Source: Sphaerisporangium sp039871875 (GTDB taxonomy: Bacteria > Actinomycetota > Actinomycetes > Streptosporangiales > Streptosporangiaceae). Taken from it: a stretch of 64,000 nucleotides of DNA. Positions 9,280-18,700 of this stretch are shown piece by piece. The position numbers were made by a program, and so were the translations under genes. The DNA is taken from assembly GCF_039871875.1 (NCBI RefSeq), contig NZ_JBDPMD010000033.1:1-64000 (forward strand), written 5' to 3'. Every line of letters begins with the position of its first letter. Positions within the stretch are counted from its first letter, which is position 1. Below the pieces are notes generated by a model. It had not been told where the DNA came from. It ran no database searches and was given only the letters and a program-made list of their open reading frames with translations.

Positions 9280-9381
9280 GTGAACACCCTCATCACGAGC
9301 TCGGCCACCCAGCCTCTGCGGCACCGCAAGCAAGCACTGCCGGACAACGGCGGGCTCTGCGAGCCGGCTCCGCGCCCATGA
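9280..9381 (+). CDS. Short upstream ORF (33 codons) coupled to the SARP gene
   Basis: GTG 9280 follows a good ribosome site (GAAGGAG, five bases before). The frame ends in a TGA that overlaps the ATG of the SARP gene as ATGA at 9378-9381. The peptide begins VNTLITSSATQPLRHRK and resembles nothing I know. The frame stays open upstream to ATG 9148, so a 77-residue product is also possible, but without a ribosome site. The overlap implies translational coupling, so it may set the level of the regulator. Coding status is uncertain. Confidence 0.4.
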   Translation: MNTLITSSATQPLRHRKQALPDNGGLCEPAPRP

Positions 9382-10175
9382 AGATCTCGCTGCTTGGCCC
9401 AGTGGAGGTATTGGATCCTGACGGCAGCAGGATCACGCCGAGTTCCTTAAGGCAACGGATGCTCCTCGCTCACCTGTGTGTCGACGCGGGGCGTGTCGTC
9501 TCGGCTGATCAACTTCTGAGTGCCCTGTGGCCCAGCGAGCGGCCTCGCACGTCGTTCACGGCACTTCAAGTGAATATCTCCAGGTTACGGAAGTACCTGG
9601 CGAACGCCGGAGTCGATCCCGGCACCGTGGTCACGGCGCCGGATGGGTACGCGATAGATCTGGCATGCCATCAGCTGGATGTCCACGACTTCCGTGATCT
9701 GGTCGTGCAGGCGAGGCAGAGCGTCCGGGAACGTCGTCTGGAGGCCGCGACCAGGCAGCTCCGGCAAGCGCTGTCGCTGTGGCGAGGTGACCCGCTGCGC
9801 GATCTGCGGGACTCGGTGGTCCTCGCGTGCGCGGCACGGGCGTTCGAGGAGGAGCGGAACGCCGCCTACGAGCTGCTGATCCAGCTCGAGCTGGACCTCG
9901 GACGCCACAAATATATTATCGGCGAGCTGTACGAACTGACCTCGAGGTTCCCCACGTGGGAGACGGTCCACGCACAGCTGATGATCGCGCTCTATCGAGC
10001 CGGCAGGACCGCCGAGTCTCTCACCGTCTACGAGGCGATCCGCCGGCGCCTGGTGGCGGAGCTCGGCATCGAGCCGTCGGGTTCCCTCAAGAGGATCCAG
10101 CTCGCCGTTCTGCGTCGAGGCGACCAGCTCGAAGTCTCGGCCGCGGCGAGGGTGGTGGGCGGCGGAGCCGGCTGA
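9378..10175 (+). CDS. SARP-family pathway activator (small, two-domain)
   Basis: A 265-residue Streptomyces antibiotic regulatory protein type. The N-terminal OmpR-like winged helix (about 1-95, starting MKISLLGPVEVLDPDG and with LRQRMLLAHLCVDAGRVV) is followed by a bacterial transcriptional activation domain (about 100-245, ending ELGIEPSGSLKRIQ). There is no NB-ARC or TPR extension. Two rare TTA leucine codons occur, at 9447 (codon 24) and 9585 (codon 70), so translation should depend on the bldA tRNA. It is the only pathway-type activator in the island and stands upstream of the PKS operon, whose promoter region carries SARP-like repeats. Codon bias is weaker than in the flanking genes, as is common for such regulators. 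Confidence 0.92.
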   Translation: MKISLLGPVEVLDPDGSRITPSSLRQRMLLAHLCVDAGRVVSADQLLSALWPSERPRTSFTALQVNISRLRKYLANAGVDPGTVVTAPDGYAIDLACHQLDVHDFRDLVVQARQSVRERRLEAATRQLRQALSLWRGDPLRDLRDSVVLACAARAFEEERNAAYELLIQLELDLGRHKYIIGELYELTSRFPTWETVHAQLMIALYRAGRTAESLTVYEAIRRRLVAELGIEPSGSLKRIQLAVLRRGDQLEVSAAARVVGGGAG

Positions 10176-10702
10176 TCACGAAAGTGACGCGGTAGATCCA
10201 AAGGGGAGCGCCGGTATACGGCCGGCTGCATATCTTCCCGGATGCATGATCCGGACGGGAACGTTCCATTTCGCCGGCGGGCCGTCGCATGGCCGCCAAG
10301 AAAGGCGCGAAATCAGCGATCTCCGAGTGTCCTGGAGATCTTCCGTGACCGGCGACCACGTCACAACGCCATGGCGATGCGCATCCCGATCGAAGTGCCG
10401 CTTCGTTCGCGCGCGGGTGGGCGGGCCGGCGTTCCGGGAGTCGTGCGATACGCGGCTTCAATCGTCGCGGACCCGCATGGAGCACATTTCGAAGCGCTTC
10501 TCCTGCGGGTGCATGATCAGGCCCGTTTCCCGACGCCAATCATGCCAGTCAGGCTTGTGCAACAGATCGGACAGCGGTGTGAAAGGGCGTTGAAAACGCG
10601 GTGTAAACGAGGTGTAAGTGCGGCTGTTTAGTCTCGTTCTCAGCGTGCGGAAAAGCGTGGCGCAGGCGCGGCGCGGCAGAATGCTCGATGAAAGGACAGC
10701 AG
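10176..10702 (+). other. Spacer between activator and PKS operon
   Basis: 527 bases without a credible gene. Open frames here change composition along their length and lack ribosome sites. The 3' end holds the SARP-box promoter (10576-10632). The untranslated leader from there to the first PKS start is about 65 bases. The ribosome site AAAGGA at 10691-10696 precedes GTG 10703. Confidence 0.55.
10576..10632 (+). promoter_or_regulatory. SARP-box array and promoter of the PKS operon
   Basis: Four related heptamer-like elements lie in direct orientation: GGTGTGAA at 10576, GCGTTGAA at 10587, GGTGTAAA at 10600 and GGTGTAAG at 10611. Steps are 11, 13 and 11 bases, so all face nearly the same side of the helix. 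The last ends about nine bases before a TTTAGT -10 at 10627-10632, with no good -35. In characterised SARP promoters direct heptamers at 11- or 22-base steps replace the -35 and end about eight bases before the -10. The layout fits closely and makes the upstream SARP the likely activator. Confidence 0.7.
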
Positions 10703-13700
10703 GTGTCTGATCCCGGAGAAGTCGAACGGTGGATCGTCGGCCGGCTGGCCGACCTCACCGGACGCGCCGCCGACGACATCGACCCCACGGACACCTTCGC
10801 CGGCCACGGGCTCGCCTCGGTCGAGCTCGTCGGCCTGCTCGCCGAGCTCGAGGATCGGCTCGGTGCCCCGGTCGACCCGGCGGTGGCCTACCGCTGGCCC
10901 ACCCCCGCGGCACTGGCCGCGGGCCTTGAGGGCGCCGGCCCCGCGCCGGCCCGTGACGGTCCGGACGCCGCGCACGGCGGCGTTCCGCACGATCCGGTCG
11001 TCATCGTCGGTGTGGCCTGCCGGTTTCCCGGCGGCGCCGACACCCCGGAGGCGTACTGGGACAACCTCGTCAAGGGCGTCCACGCGGTCACCGAGATCCC
11101 GGCGTCGCGGTGGCACGAGCCGCCGGCCTTCGATCCCGACCGGCCGACCTCGAGCCGCTACTCGTACACCCGCCAGGCGGCGTTCCTGGCCGATGTGGCC
11201 GGATTCGACGCCGCGCTGTTCGGGCTCTCACCGCAGGAGGCGCTGCGCACGGACCCGCAGCACCGGCTGCTGATGGAGCTGGTGTGGGAGGCGCTGGAGA
11301 ACGCGGGCCTGCGGGCGGACGGCCTCGCCGGCGACCGCACCGGTGTGTTCGCGGGCCTCATGGACTCCGGCCAGTACACCCGCCTGCAATGGGACCTGCA
11401 CGGCGCCGGCCTGCTCACCGACCCGAACTTCGGGCTCGGCTCGGCGCCCAGCGTCGCCGCCGGGCGCATCGCGCACCGCCTGGACCTGCGCGGCCCCGCC
11501 GTCACGATCGACACGGCCTGCTCCTCGACGCTGGTCGCGCTGCACCTCGGCGCGCAGAGCCTGCGCCGCGGCGAGACCGACCTGGTGATCGCCGCGGCGG
11601 CCTCGCTCATCCTGCACCCGGACGTCTTCGTGCAGGGATGCGCGATGTCGATGCTGGCCCGGGACGGCCGCTGCAAGACCTTCGACGCCGGCGCCGACGG
11701 CTTCGCCATGGGCGAGGGCGGTGGGGTGGTGATCCTCGAGCGGATGTCCGACGCCGTACGCCACGGGCACCGTGTCCGCGCAGTCCTGCTCGGCTCCGCC
11801 GTCAACCAGGACGGCCGCAGCAACGGGCTGACCGCGCCCAACATGGCGTCGCAGACCGCCGTCATCCGTGACGCGCTGGCCGACGCCGGCGTCGCCCCGC
11901 GGGACGTGGCGTTCGTCGAGGCTCACGGCTCCGGCACCGCGCTCGGCGACGAGATCGAGCTGTCCGCCCTGCGAGAGGTCTTCGGTGAGGCGCCCCGCAC
12001 CGCACCGCTGTGGGTCGGCGCCGTCAAGACCCAGGTCGGCCACCTGCTCGCGGCCGCGGGCATGGCCGGTCTGATCAAGACGGTGCTGGCTCTGGAGCAC
12101 GGCGAGCTGCCGCCGAACCTGCACCTGGACACTCCCAACGGCGCCGTCGACCCCGACGGTCCCGTCCAGCCCGTGCCCGGCCACCTGGAGCTGCCGCCGG
12201 CGCCCGCCGCGGCCGTCGCCGGCGTCAGCTCGTTCGGCTGGTCCGGCACCAACGCGCACTGCGTGCTGCAGGCACCCCCGCCAGAGGCCCTCACACCCGC
12301 CTCGGCCCCGGACGCGAGCCTGCTGCTGCTGTCGGCGGCGAGTCCCGAGGCGCTGCGGGTACAGGCGGCGGGCCTGGCCCGGCACCTGGCCGACGCGCCC
12401 GCACCCGGCCTGGCCGACGTGGCCCGGACTCTGGACGAGGGACGGGCCCGCCTGCCGGCGCGACGCGCGCTGGTGGTGGCCGGCACCGCCGACGCGGTGG
12501 CGCAGTTGTCGGCCACACCCTTCGTCTCGGGGCACGTGCTGCGGCACGCGGGCCACTGTCCCCGCGTGGCGTACCTGCTGCCCGGTGTCGGCGACCACCA
12601 CCAGGGCATGGGCCGGGAGCTGTACGCGACCGAGCCCGCCTTCGCCGACGTCGTGGACCGGTGCCTCGACGTGCTCGCCCGCGACCACGGGATCGACCTC
12701 GCTCCGCTGCTGTTCACCGGCCACGCCCCGGCGGACGGTGACGCCTTCGCCACCCTGGTGGCCGCGCGGACGGGCACCGGGGGCGACGACCCGCTCGCCC
12801 GCGCCGGCCTCTCCCACCCGTACGTGTTCACCATCGAGATGGCCATGGCCGCGCTGCTCGGCAGCCGCGGCATCCGCCCGGCCGCACTGCTCGGCTACAG
12901 CCTCGGCGAGTACACCGCGGCCTGCCTGGCCGGCGTGTTCACGCTGGAGGACGCGCTGGCCGTGGTGGTGCGGCGGGCCCGGCTCATCGAGACCGTCCCG
13001 CGCGGCGCCATGCTGGCCGTCGCCGCGGCCCCGGACGACCTCGACGACGTCCTCGCCGCCGGACCGCTCTCCATCGCGGCCCTGAACGGGCCCGCCATGA
13101 CCGTGCTGTCCGGCACCGCCGACGCGGTCGTCGACGCCGCCCGCCGGCTGGCCGGCCGCGGTGTCGCCTCCGTACGCATGCGCAGCGACCACGCCTTCCA
13201 CTCGCCGCTGCTCGACCCCGTGCGGACCGACCTGGAAGCGGTGGTCGCGAGCGTCGCCCTTTCCGAGCCCTCCGTGCCCATCGTCTCCAACACCACAGGA
13301 ACCTGGTTGACCGGCGAGGACGCGACCAGCCCGCGCTACTGGGCCGACCACCTCTGCCGGCCGGTGCGCTACGCACAGGGCGTGGCCGAGCTGCGGCGGC
13401 TCGCCGACGTCCTCGTCGAGGTCGGCCCCGGCACCACCCTCGGCACGCTGCTGCGCCAGAACGGCCTCGCGGGCCCCGATGGCGTCGTCGTCGCCACCCT
13501 GCGCCCGCCCGAGGAGCGCCGCACGCGGCCCGAGCTCGGCACCGGCGAGCACGGCACCGTGCTGCGCGCACTCGGTGACCTGTGGGAACGCGGCGCGGGC
13601 GAGCCCGGCCACGGCGGCGCCGGCCGGATCGTGAGCCTGCCGACCTACCCGTTCCAGCGCTCGCGCTACTGGCCGGAGCCGGGCCCGGACGCCGCCTCTG

Positions 13701-15703
13701 CGTTCACGCGAGCCGCGCCGCCTGGCCTGCTCACCTACGTTCCTGAGTGGACACGCGACAGCGTCCGCCCGGCCCCGGACACCGCCCCGGTGCCCGCGGG
13801 ACGGCACCTGATCCTGGCGGACCCGGACGGGATCGGCGCGCACCTGGCCGCGCGGCTGCGTGCCGAGGGCGTCACGGTGCTGGAGGCGAGTCCCGGCGAC
13901 GGTTACCACCGGCAGGGCGACCGGTGCACGATCGACCCCGCCGACGCCGGCCACTACCGCCGGCTCGTCGCGGAGCTCGACGACCCCGGCCCGGTGACCG
14001 TGGTCCACCTGTGGAGCCTCGTCCCCGGCGCGCTGCTCGGCGACGCGGCACGGGACCCCGACGCCACGCTCGACGCCGCGCTGCGTCACGGTTTCGACAG
14101 CCTGTTGCTGCTCACCCAGGCGCTGGGCGGCCAGGTGTCCGGACCCGACCTGTGCGTGCTGACCGTGTCGGCGGGCTGCGCCGAGGTCGTCGGCGGGGAC
14201 GCCTCCGCGCCCGAGCGGGCCGTGGTGCACGGGTTCGGACGCTCGCTCACCCACGAGTACCGGGGGGCGCGCTGGTCGGGACTGGACGTCGACGCTCACG
14301 GCGGCGTCGCCGAGCGTGCCTTTCAGGTCCGCGAGGAGCTGCGGCGGCTGCACCTGGGCGAGCAGCCCACCGGCCCCGGCGCGCTCGCCGCCTGGCGGCG
14401 GGGACGCCGGTGGTCCCGGGCCTGGCGGCCCGGCACCCGCCCGCCCAACGGCGAGGGCGCCGGCGCCTGGCGGCCGGACGGGGTCTACCTCATCACTGGC
14501 GGCACCCGCGGCCTCGGCCTGGCCCTGGCGCGTGAACTCGCCCACGCCGGCGTACGCCGGCTGGCGCTGCTCGGCCGCGGCCCGCTGCCCCCGGTCGCGG
14601 ACCTGCCCGCCGTGGCCCTGGCGGGTGACGAGCGGCTCGCGCGGACCGCGCGCGGTGTCGCCGAGCTGACCGCACTCGGGGCGGAGGTGCTGCTGCTCGG
14701 CGCGGACGCCGGCGACCCGGATCAGCTACGGCGGGCGGTGGGCGAGGCACGGCGGCACTTCGGCGCGCTTCACGGGATAGTGCACGCCGCCGGTGTCCCC
14801 GGCGGCGGTCTCATCCAGCACAAGACCCCGGCGCGGGCGCGGACCGTGCTCGCCCCCAAGGTCGCCGCCCTGGGCCCGTTGCTGGAGCTGATCGGGCCCG
14901 GCGTCCCGCGGGGCGAGCGGCTGGAGCTGCTGCTGTTCTACTCCTCGGTCGTCGGCGAGGTCGGCGGCCCGGGGGAGAGCGACTACGGCGCGGCCAACGC
15001 CGTGCTCGACGCCTTCGCCGCCGCGGTCGACGAGCCGGCCGGCACCCGTGTCTGCTCCGTGCTGTGGGGACCGTGGCGGCACGACGCCTGGCAGACGGCG
15101 GCGCTGGCCCACTCGCCGGCGCTGGCCCAGGCCGTACGCGACTACCGCGAGCGCCATGGCATCGGTGAGGCCGAGGGCAGCGCCCGCGCGGTGAGCCTCG
15201 CCGCCGAGGGCCGGTCCACCGTCATGGTCGTCGGAGAGCCGCTGGACCTGCTCGCCCGGCGCTGGGCACAGATGCACACCCCGGCCGTGGCGCCCTTCGC
15301 CGGCGAGGCGGGCGGGGACGGGAGGACCGCCGAGGCCGGCCGCTATCCGCGGCCCGTGCTCCGCCAGGCTTACGTCGCGCCGCGCGACCCGCTGGAGCGG
15401 CAGGTGGCGCGGGTGTGGAGCGCGTTCCTCGGCATCGGCGAGATCGGCGTGCACGACCCGTTCTTCGACCTCGGGGGCAACTCCCTGGTCGGTATGAGCA
15501 TCGTGCGCGCACTGGAGGAGCAACTGCGGGTGAGCGTGCCACCGGCCGCGCTGTTCGAGCATCCCACGGTCGCGGAGCTCGCCACCCGGATCGGCGGTGA
15601 GCCGGCCGGTGCGGAGCCCCTCGCGGCGAGGGAACGCGGGCGGCGCCGGCGGCAGGCACGTACAGGCAACGGCGGCGAGCGAAGGCGAGGGGGCTCGGCA
15701 TGA
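10703..15703 (+). CDS. Modular PKS 1: ACP-KS-AT-KR-ACP
   Basis: A 1,666-residue type I PKS counted from GTG 10703 (ribosome site AAAGGA six bases upstream; ATG 10688 is an alternative). Order: N-terminal ACP (about 5-80; Ser39 in GHGLASVE), KS (about 95-520; Cys273 in DTACSS, His408 in EAHGSG, His447), AT (about 610-920; Ser733 in GYSLGEY, catalytic His833 in HAFH, the malonyl-type signature), KR with structural half (about 1010-1520; TGGTRGLG near 1265, Tyr1428 in SDYGAAN) and ACP (about 1565-1635; Ser1594 in LGGNSL). No DH or ER was found. The free N-terminal ACP suits loading by the FAAL or delivery from PKS 4. A basic tail (RRRRQAR) may dock onto PKS 2. It overlaps PKS 2 by four bases. 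Confidence 0.93.
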   Translation: MSDPGEVERWIVGRLADLTGRAADDIDPTDTFAGHGLASVELVGLLAELEDRLGAPVDPAVAYRWPTPAALAAGLEGAGPAPARDGPDAAHGGVPHDPVVIVGVACRFPGGADTPEAYWDNLVKGVHAVTEIPASRWHEPPAFDPDRPTSSRYSYTRQAAFLADVAGFDAALFGLSPQEALRTDPQHRLLMELVWEALENAGLRADGLAGDRTGVFAGLMDSGQYTRLQWDLHGAGLLTDPNFGLGSAPSVAAGRIAHRLDLRGPAVTIDTACSSTLVALHLGAQSLRRGETDLVIAAAASLILHPDVFVQGCAMSMLARDGRCKTFDAGADGFAMGEGGGVVILERMSDAVRHGHRVRAVLLGSAVNQDGRSNGLTAPNMASQTAVIRDALADAGVAPRDVAFVEAHGSGTALGDEIELSALREVFGEAPRTAPLWVGAVKTQVGHLLAAAGMAGLIKTVLALEHGELPPNLHLDTPNGAVDPDGPVQPVPGHLELPPAPAAAVAGVSSFGWSGTNAHCVLQAPPPEALTPASAPDASLLLLSAASPEALRVQAAGLARHLADAPAPGLADVARTLDEGRARLPARRALVVAGTADAVAQLSATPFVSGHVLRHAGHCPRVAYLLPGVGDHHQGMGRELYATEPAFADVVDRCLDVLARDHGIDLAPLLFTGHAPADGDAFATLVAARTGTGGDDPLARAGLSHPYVFTIEMAMAALLGSRGIRPAALLGYSLGEYTAACLAGVFTLEDALAVVVRRARLIETVPRGAMLAVAAAPDDLDDVLAAGPLSIAALNGPAMTVLSGTADAVVDAARRLAGRGVASVRMRSDHAFHSPLLDPVRTDLEAVVASVALSEPSVPIVSNTTGTWLTGEDATSPRYWADHLCRPVRYAQGVAELRRLADVLVEVGPGTTLGTLLRQNGLAGPDGVVVATLRPPEERRTRPELGTGEHGTVLRALGDLWERGAGEPGHGGAGRIVSLPTYPFQRSRYWPEPGPDAASAFTRAAPPGLLTYVPEWTRDSVRPAPDTAPVPAGRHLILADPDGIGAHLAARLRAEGVTVLEASPGDGYHRQGDRCTIDPADAGHYRRLVAELDDPGPVTVVHLWSLVPGALLGDAARDPDATLDAALRHGFDSLLLLTQALGGQVSGPDLCVLTVSAGCAEVVGGDASAPERAVVHGFGRSLTHEYRGARWSGLDVDAHGGVAERAFQVREELRRLHLGEQPTGPGALAAWRRGRRWSRAWRPGTRPPNGEGAGAWRPDGVYLITGGTRGLGLALARELAHAGVRRLALLGRGPLPPVADLPAVALAGDERLARTARGVAELTALGAEVLLLGADAGDPDQLRRAVGEARRHFGALHGIVHAAGVPGGGLIQHKTPARARTVLAPKVAALGPLLELIGPGVPRGERLELLLFYSSVVGEVGGPGESDYGAANAVLDAFAAAVDEPAGTRVCSVLWGPWRHDAWQTAALAHSPALAQAVRDYRERHGIGEAEGSARAVSLAAEGRSTVMVVGEPLDLLARRWAQMHTPAVAPFAGEAGGDGRTAEAGRYPRPVLRQAYVAPRDPLERQVARVWSAFLGIGEIGVHDPFFDLGGNSLVGMSIVRALEEQLRVSVPPAALFEHPTVAELATRIGGEPAGAEPLAARERGRRRRQARTGNGGERRRGGSA

Positions 15704-18700
15704 CGGACGAGACCACCACGGAGTTATCGGGCACCGACATCGCGATCGTCGGTATGGCGGGCCGGTTCCCCGGCGCGGCCGGCACCCGCGAACTGTGGGC
15801 CCTGCTCCACGACGGCAGGACCGGCGTCACCCGGTTCACCGACGACGAACTGCGCGGCGCCGGGGTGCCCGAGCACCTGCTGGCCAACCCGGCGTACGTG
15901 AAGGCCGGCGCGGTCCTCGACGACATCGACCTGTTCGACCCGGCATTCTTCGGGCTGTCGGCGAAGGAGGCGCAGCTCCTCGACCCGCAGCAGCGGCTGT
16001 TCCTGGAGTGTTCCTGGACGGCGCTGGAGGACGCCGGCTGCGACCCGTCGCGCTTCGACGGCCTCATCGGCATCTTCGGCGGCGCCGCGTGGAGCACGTA
16101 CCTCACCAACAACCTGCTGCCCAACAAGCCCCTGGTCGCCTCCACCGGCGAGCTCGCGATCGGCCTGGGCAACGAGAAGGACTCGCTCACCACCCGGGTG
16201 TCGCACATCCTCGGCCTGGCCGGGCCGTCCCTGGGCATCCAGAGCTACTGCTCGACCTCGCTGGTCGCCGTCGCCACCGCCGCCACCGGCCTGGCCGGCG
16301 GCGAGTGTGACTTCGCCCTGGCCGGAGGCGTCTCCGTGCAGGTGCCGCATCGGGTCGGCTACCTCTACCAGGAAGGCGGGATGACCTCGCCGGACGGCAG
16401 GTGCGCCGCGTTCGACGAGTCGGCGCTAGGCACCCCGGTGGGCAGTGGCGTCGCGGTGGTGGCACTGCGCCGGCTGGAGGACGCGCTGCGCGACGGCGAC
16501 CGGGTGTACGCGGTGATCCGCGGCTGGGCGGTCAACAACGACGCCGGGCGCAAGGTCGGCTTCACCGCGCCGGGCGTCGGCGGCCAGGCCGCCGTGGTCG
16601 CCGAGGCGCTGGCCAGCGCCGGCCTCGTACCCGGCGACATCGACTACGTTGAGGCGCACGGCACCGGTACGGCGCTCGGCGACGCGGCCGAACTCGCCGC
16701 CCTGCAGAAGGTCTTCGACGGGCAGACCTGTCTCATCGGCTCGGTGAAGACGAACGTCGGCCACCTCGACCGCGCCGCCGGGGCGACCGGCCTGATCAAG
16801 GCCGCGCTCAGCCTGCACCACGAGCAACTGCCCGCCACCCTCAACTTCCATACGCCCAACCGCCAGCTTCGCCTGGGCGGCGCCACCCTCGACGTGGTCA
16901 CCGAGCGCCGCGACTGGGTCCGGGGCGAGCGCCCGCGACGGGCCGGGGTGAGCGCCTTCGGCATCGGCGGCACCAACGCGCACGTGGTGCTGGAGGAGGC
17001 GCCGTACCTCGCCCGGGAGACGACCGGCGGCACGGGCGTGGAGCTGCTGGTCTGGTCGGGCCGCACCGCGTCGGCCGCCGACCGCCTCACCGTGCGGCTG
17101 GCCCGGCGGCTCACCGGTGACACCCCCGACGGTTTCCTCGCCGACGTCGCGCACACGCTGCGACGCGGCCGGGCCGTGTTCGAGCACCGGCGGTTCCTCG
17201 TCGCCGCCGACGCGGGCGAGGCCGCGACGGCCCTGCGGGCGGGATCGGACGTGGTCGCGCACCAGGAGCCGCGCACCGACCGGGTGGTCCGGCTGCTGGT
17301 CCCTGACCGGCACACCGACCTCGGCTGGGCCGAGGGGTTGCACGCCGCCGAACCACGGTTCCGCGACGCGGTCGAGGACTGCCTGGCGCGGGCCGCCGAG
17401 GTCACCGGCGCCCCGATCCCGAGCCTGGCCGCGAGCCCGCCGCGGGTCGCCGCGTTCGCCGCCGCGTACGGGCTGGGACGGTGGCTGCGAGACAGCGGGG
17501 TCGGCGCCGCCGCTGTGCTCGGACACCGGACAGGTGTGGCCGTCGCCGCCTGCCTGGCCGGCGCGCTGCCGCTACGCGAGGCGATCGAGGTCGCGATGAC
17601 CGCCGCCGGCCTGACCGACCCGGCCGCACTGGCCGACTGGCTGCGGCGGCACGTCACCTTCACCACACCCGCGATCGCCGTGTGGTCGAACCTCACCGGC
17701 GAGCCGCTCGACGCGGCCGCCGCCCGGGACCCCGAGACGTGGGCACGGCTGCTGACCGCCGCGGACTTCGCGGCGGCGGACGCGCTGTCCCGCGACGAGG
17801 ACACGGTGCTGCTCGAACTCGGCGCCGACGGCCCGCTGTCGAGCGCGACGCGACACCCATCGCGTCCCACAGGCCTGACGCTGCGCCTCGACGGTGACAC
17901 CGGCACGGCGCAGCACGCCGCGTACGCCCTGATCGGACGGCTCTGGCTCGCGGGTGTGCCGGTGGACTGGGCACGGTTCCACCAGGGCCGCCCGCTGCGC
18001 AAGGTCGACCTGCCCGGCCACCCGCTCGACCGCGCGCGCTACTGGATCGACCCGCCCGCCGTGGCCGACGTCACCACCGACGCCGGGGCCGCCGCGACAT
18101 CCACCGGGGCCGGCCTCGCCCGGACCCCCGGCGGGCCCGGCTCCGCCGCCGCGGCCCGCCCCGCAGCGGGCACGGACACGGCCGCGGGTCCGTCAGGACC
18201 CGGCGCAGGGCCGGCCGCGGAGCCGCCCGGCGAGGTGTTCCTCACCGCGCCGGTGTGGGAGCCTGTGCCGGGGCCGTCGCCCGCGCCGTGGCCGTCCACG
18301 CCGCACGTCCTGCTCCTGGCCGACGGCGGCCCGGCGGGACGGGACCTGCGCACCCGCCTCACGGAGCTGGGCGTCCCCGTCACCGTGGTGCGCCCGGGGG
18401 CCGGGCTCCAGCTCGCCGGCGACGGCTGCGCCATCGACCCGGAGCGCCAGGACCACTACGCGGACCTGGTCCGCTGGGCCGGGGAACAGACCGGCGACCG
18501 GCCGCTGCTGGCCATGCACCTGTGGGCGCTCGACGCGCGCGACCCGGCGCGGAGCGCGGCCCTGGGCTTCGCGAGCGTCGCCGCGCTGGCCCGCGCGCTC
18601 GGCGAGTCGGTCCTGGAAGGACCGCGACTGCTGGCCGTCACCCGCGGCGGCTGCGCGGCGGCGCCCGGCGACGTCCCCGTGCCCGAGCAGGCCGCGGTCG

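Noticed and set aside
10242..10631. Frames of 115-129 codons between the SARP gene and PKS 1
   Set aside because: They run through the SARP-box promoter, change composition and have no start signal.
8459..10702. Integrase, transposase or tRNA attachment site at the island border
   Set aside because: None was seen. The only border signature is the duplicated cupin-rpe junction.
10688..10702. ATG 10688 as start of PKS 1
   Set aside because: The ribosome site AAAGGA lies inside these codons and points to GTG 10703; the ATG has no site of its own.
13680..14460. DH or methyltransferase domain between AT and KR of PKS 1 (and the equivalent regions of PKS 2-4)
   Set aside because: No HxxxGxxxxP dehydratase motif or SAM-binding glycine loop. 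The sequence matches the structural half of the KR.
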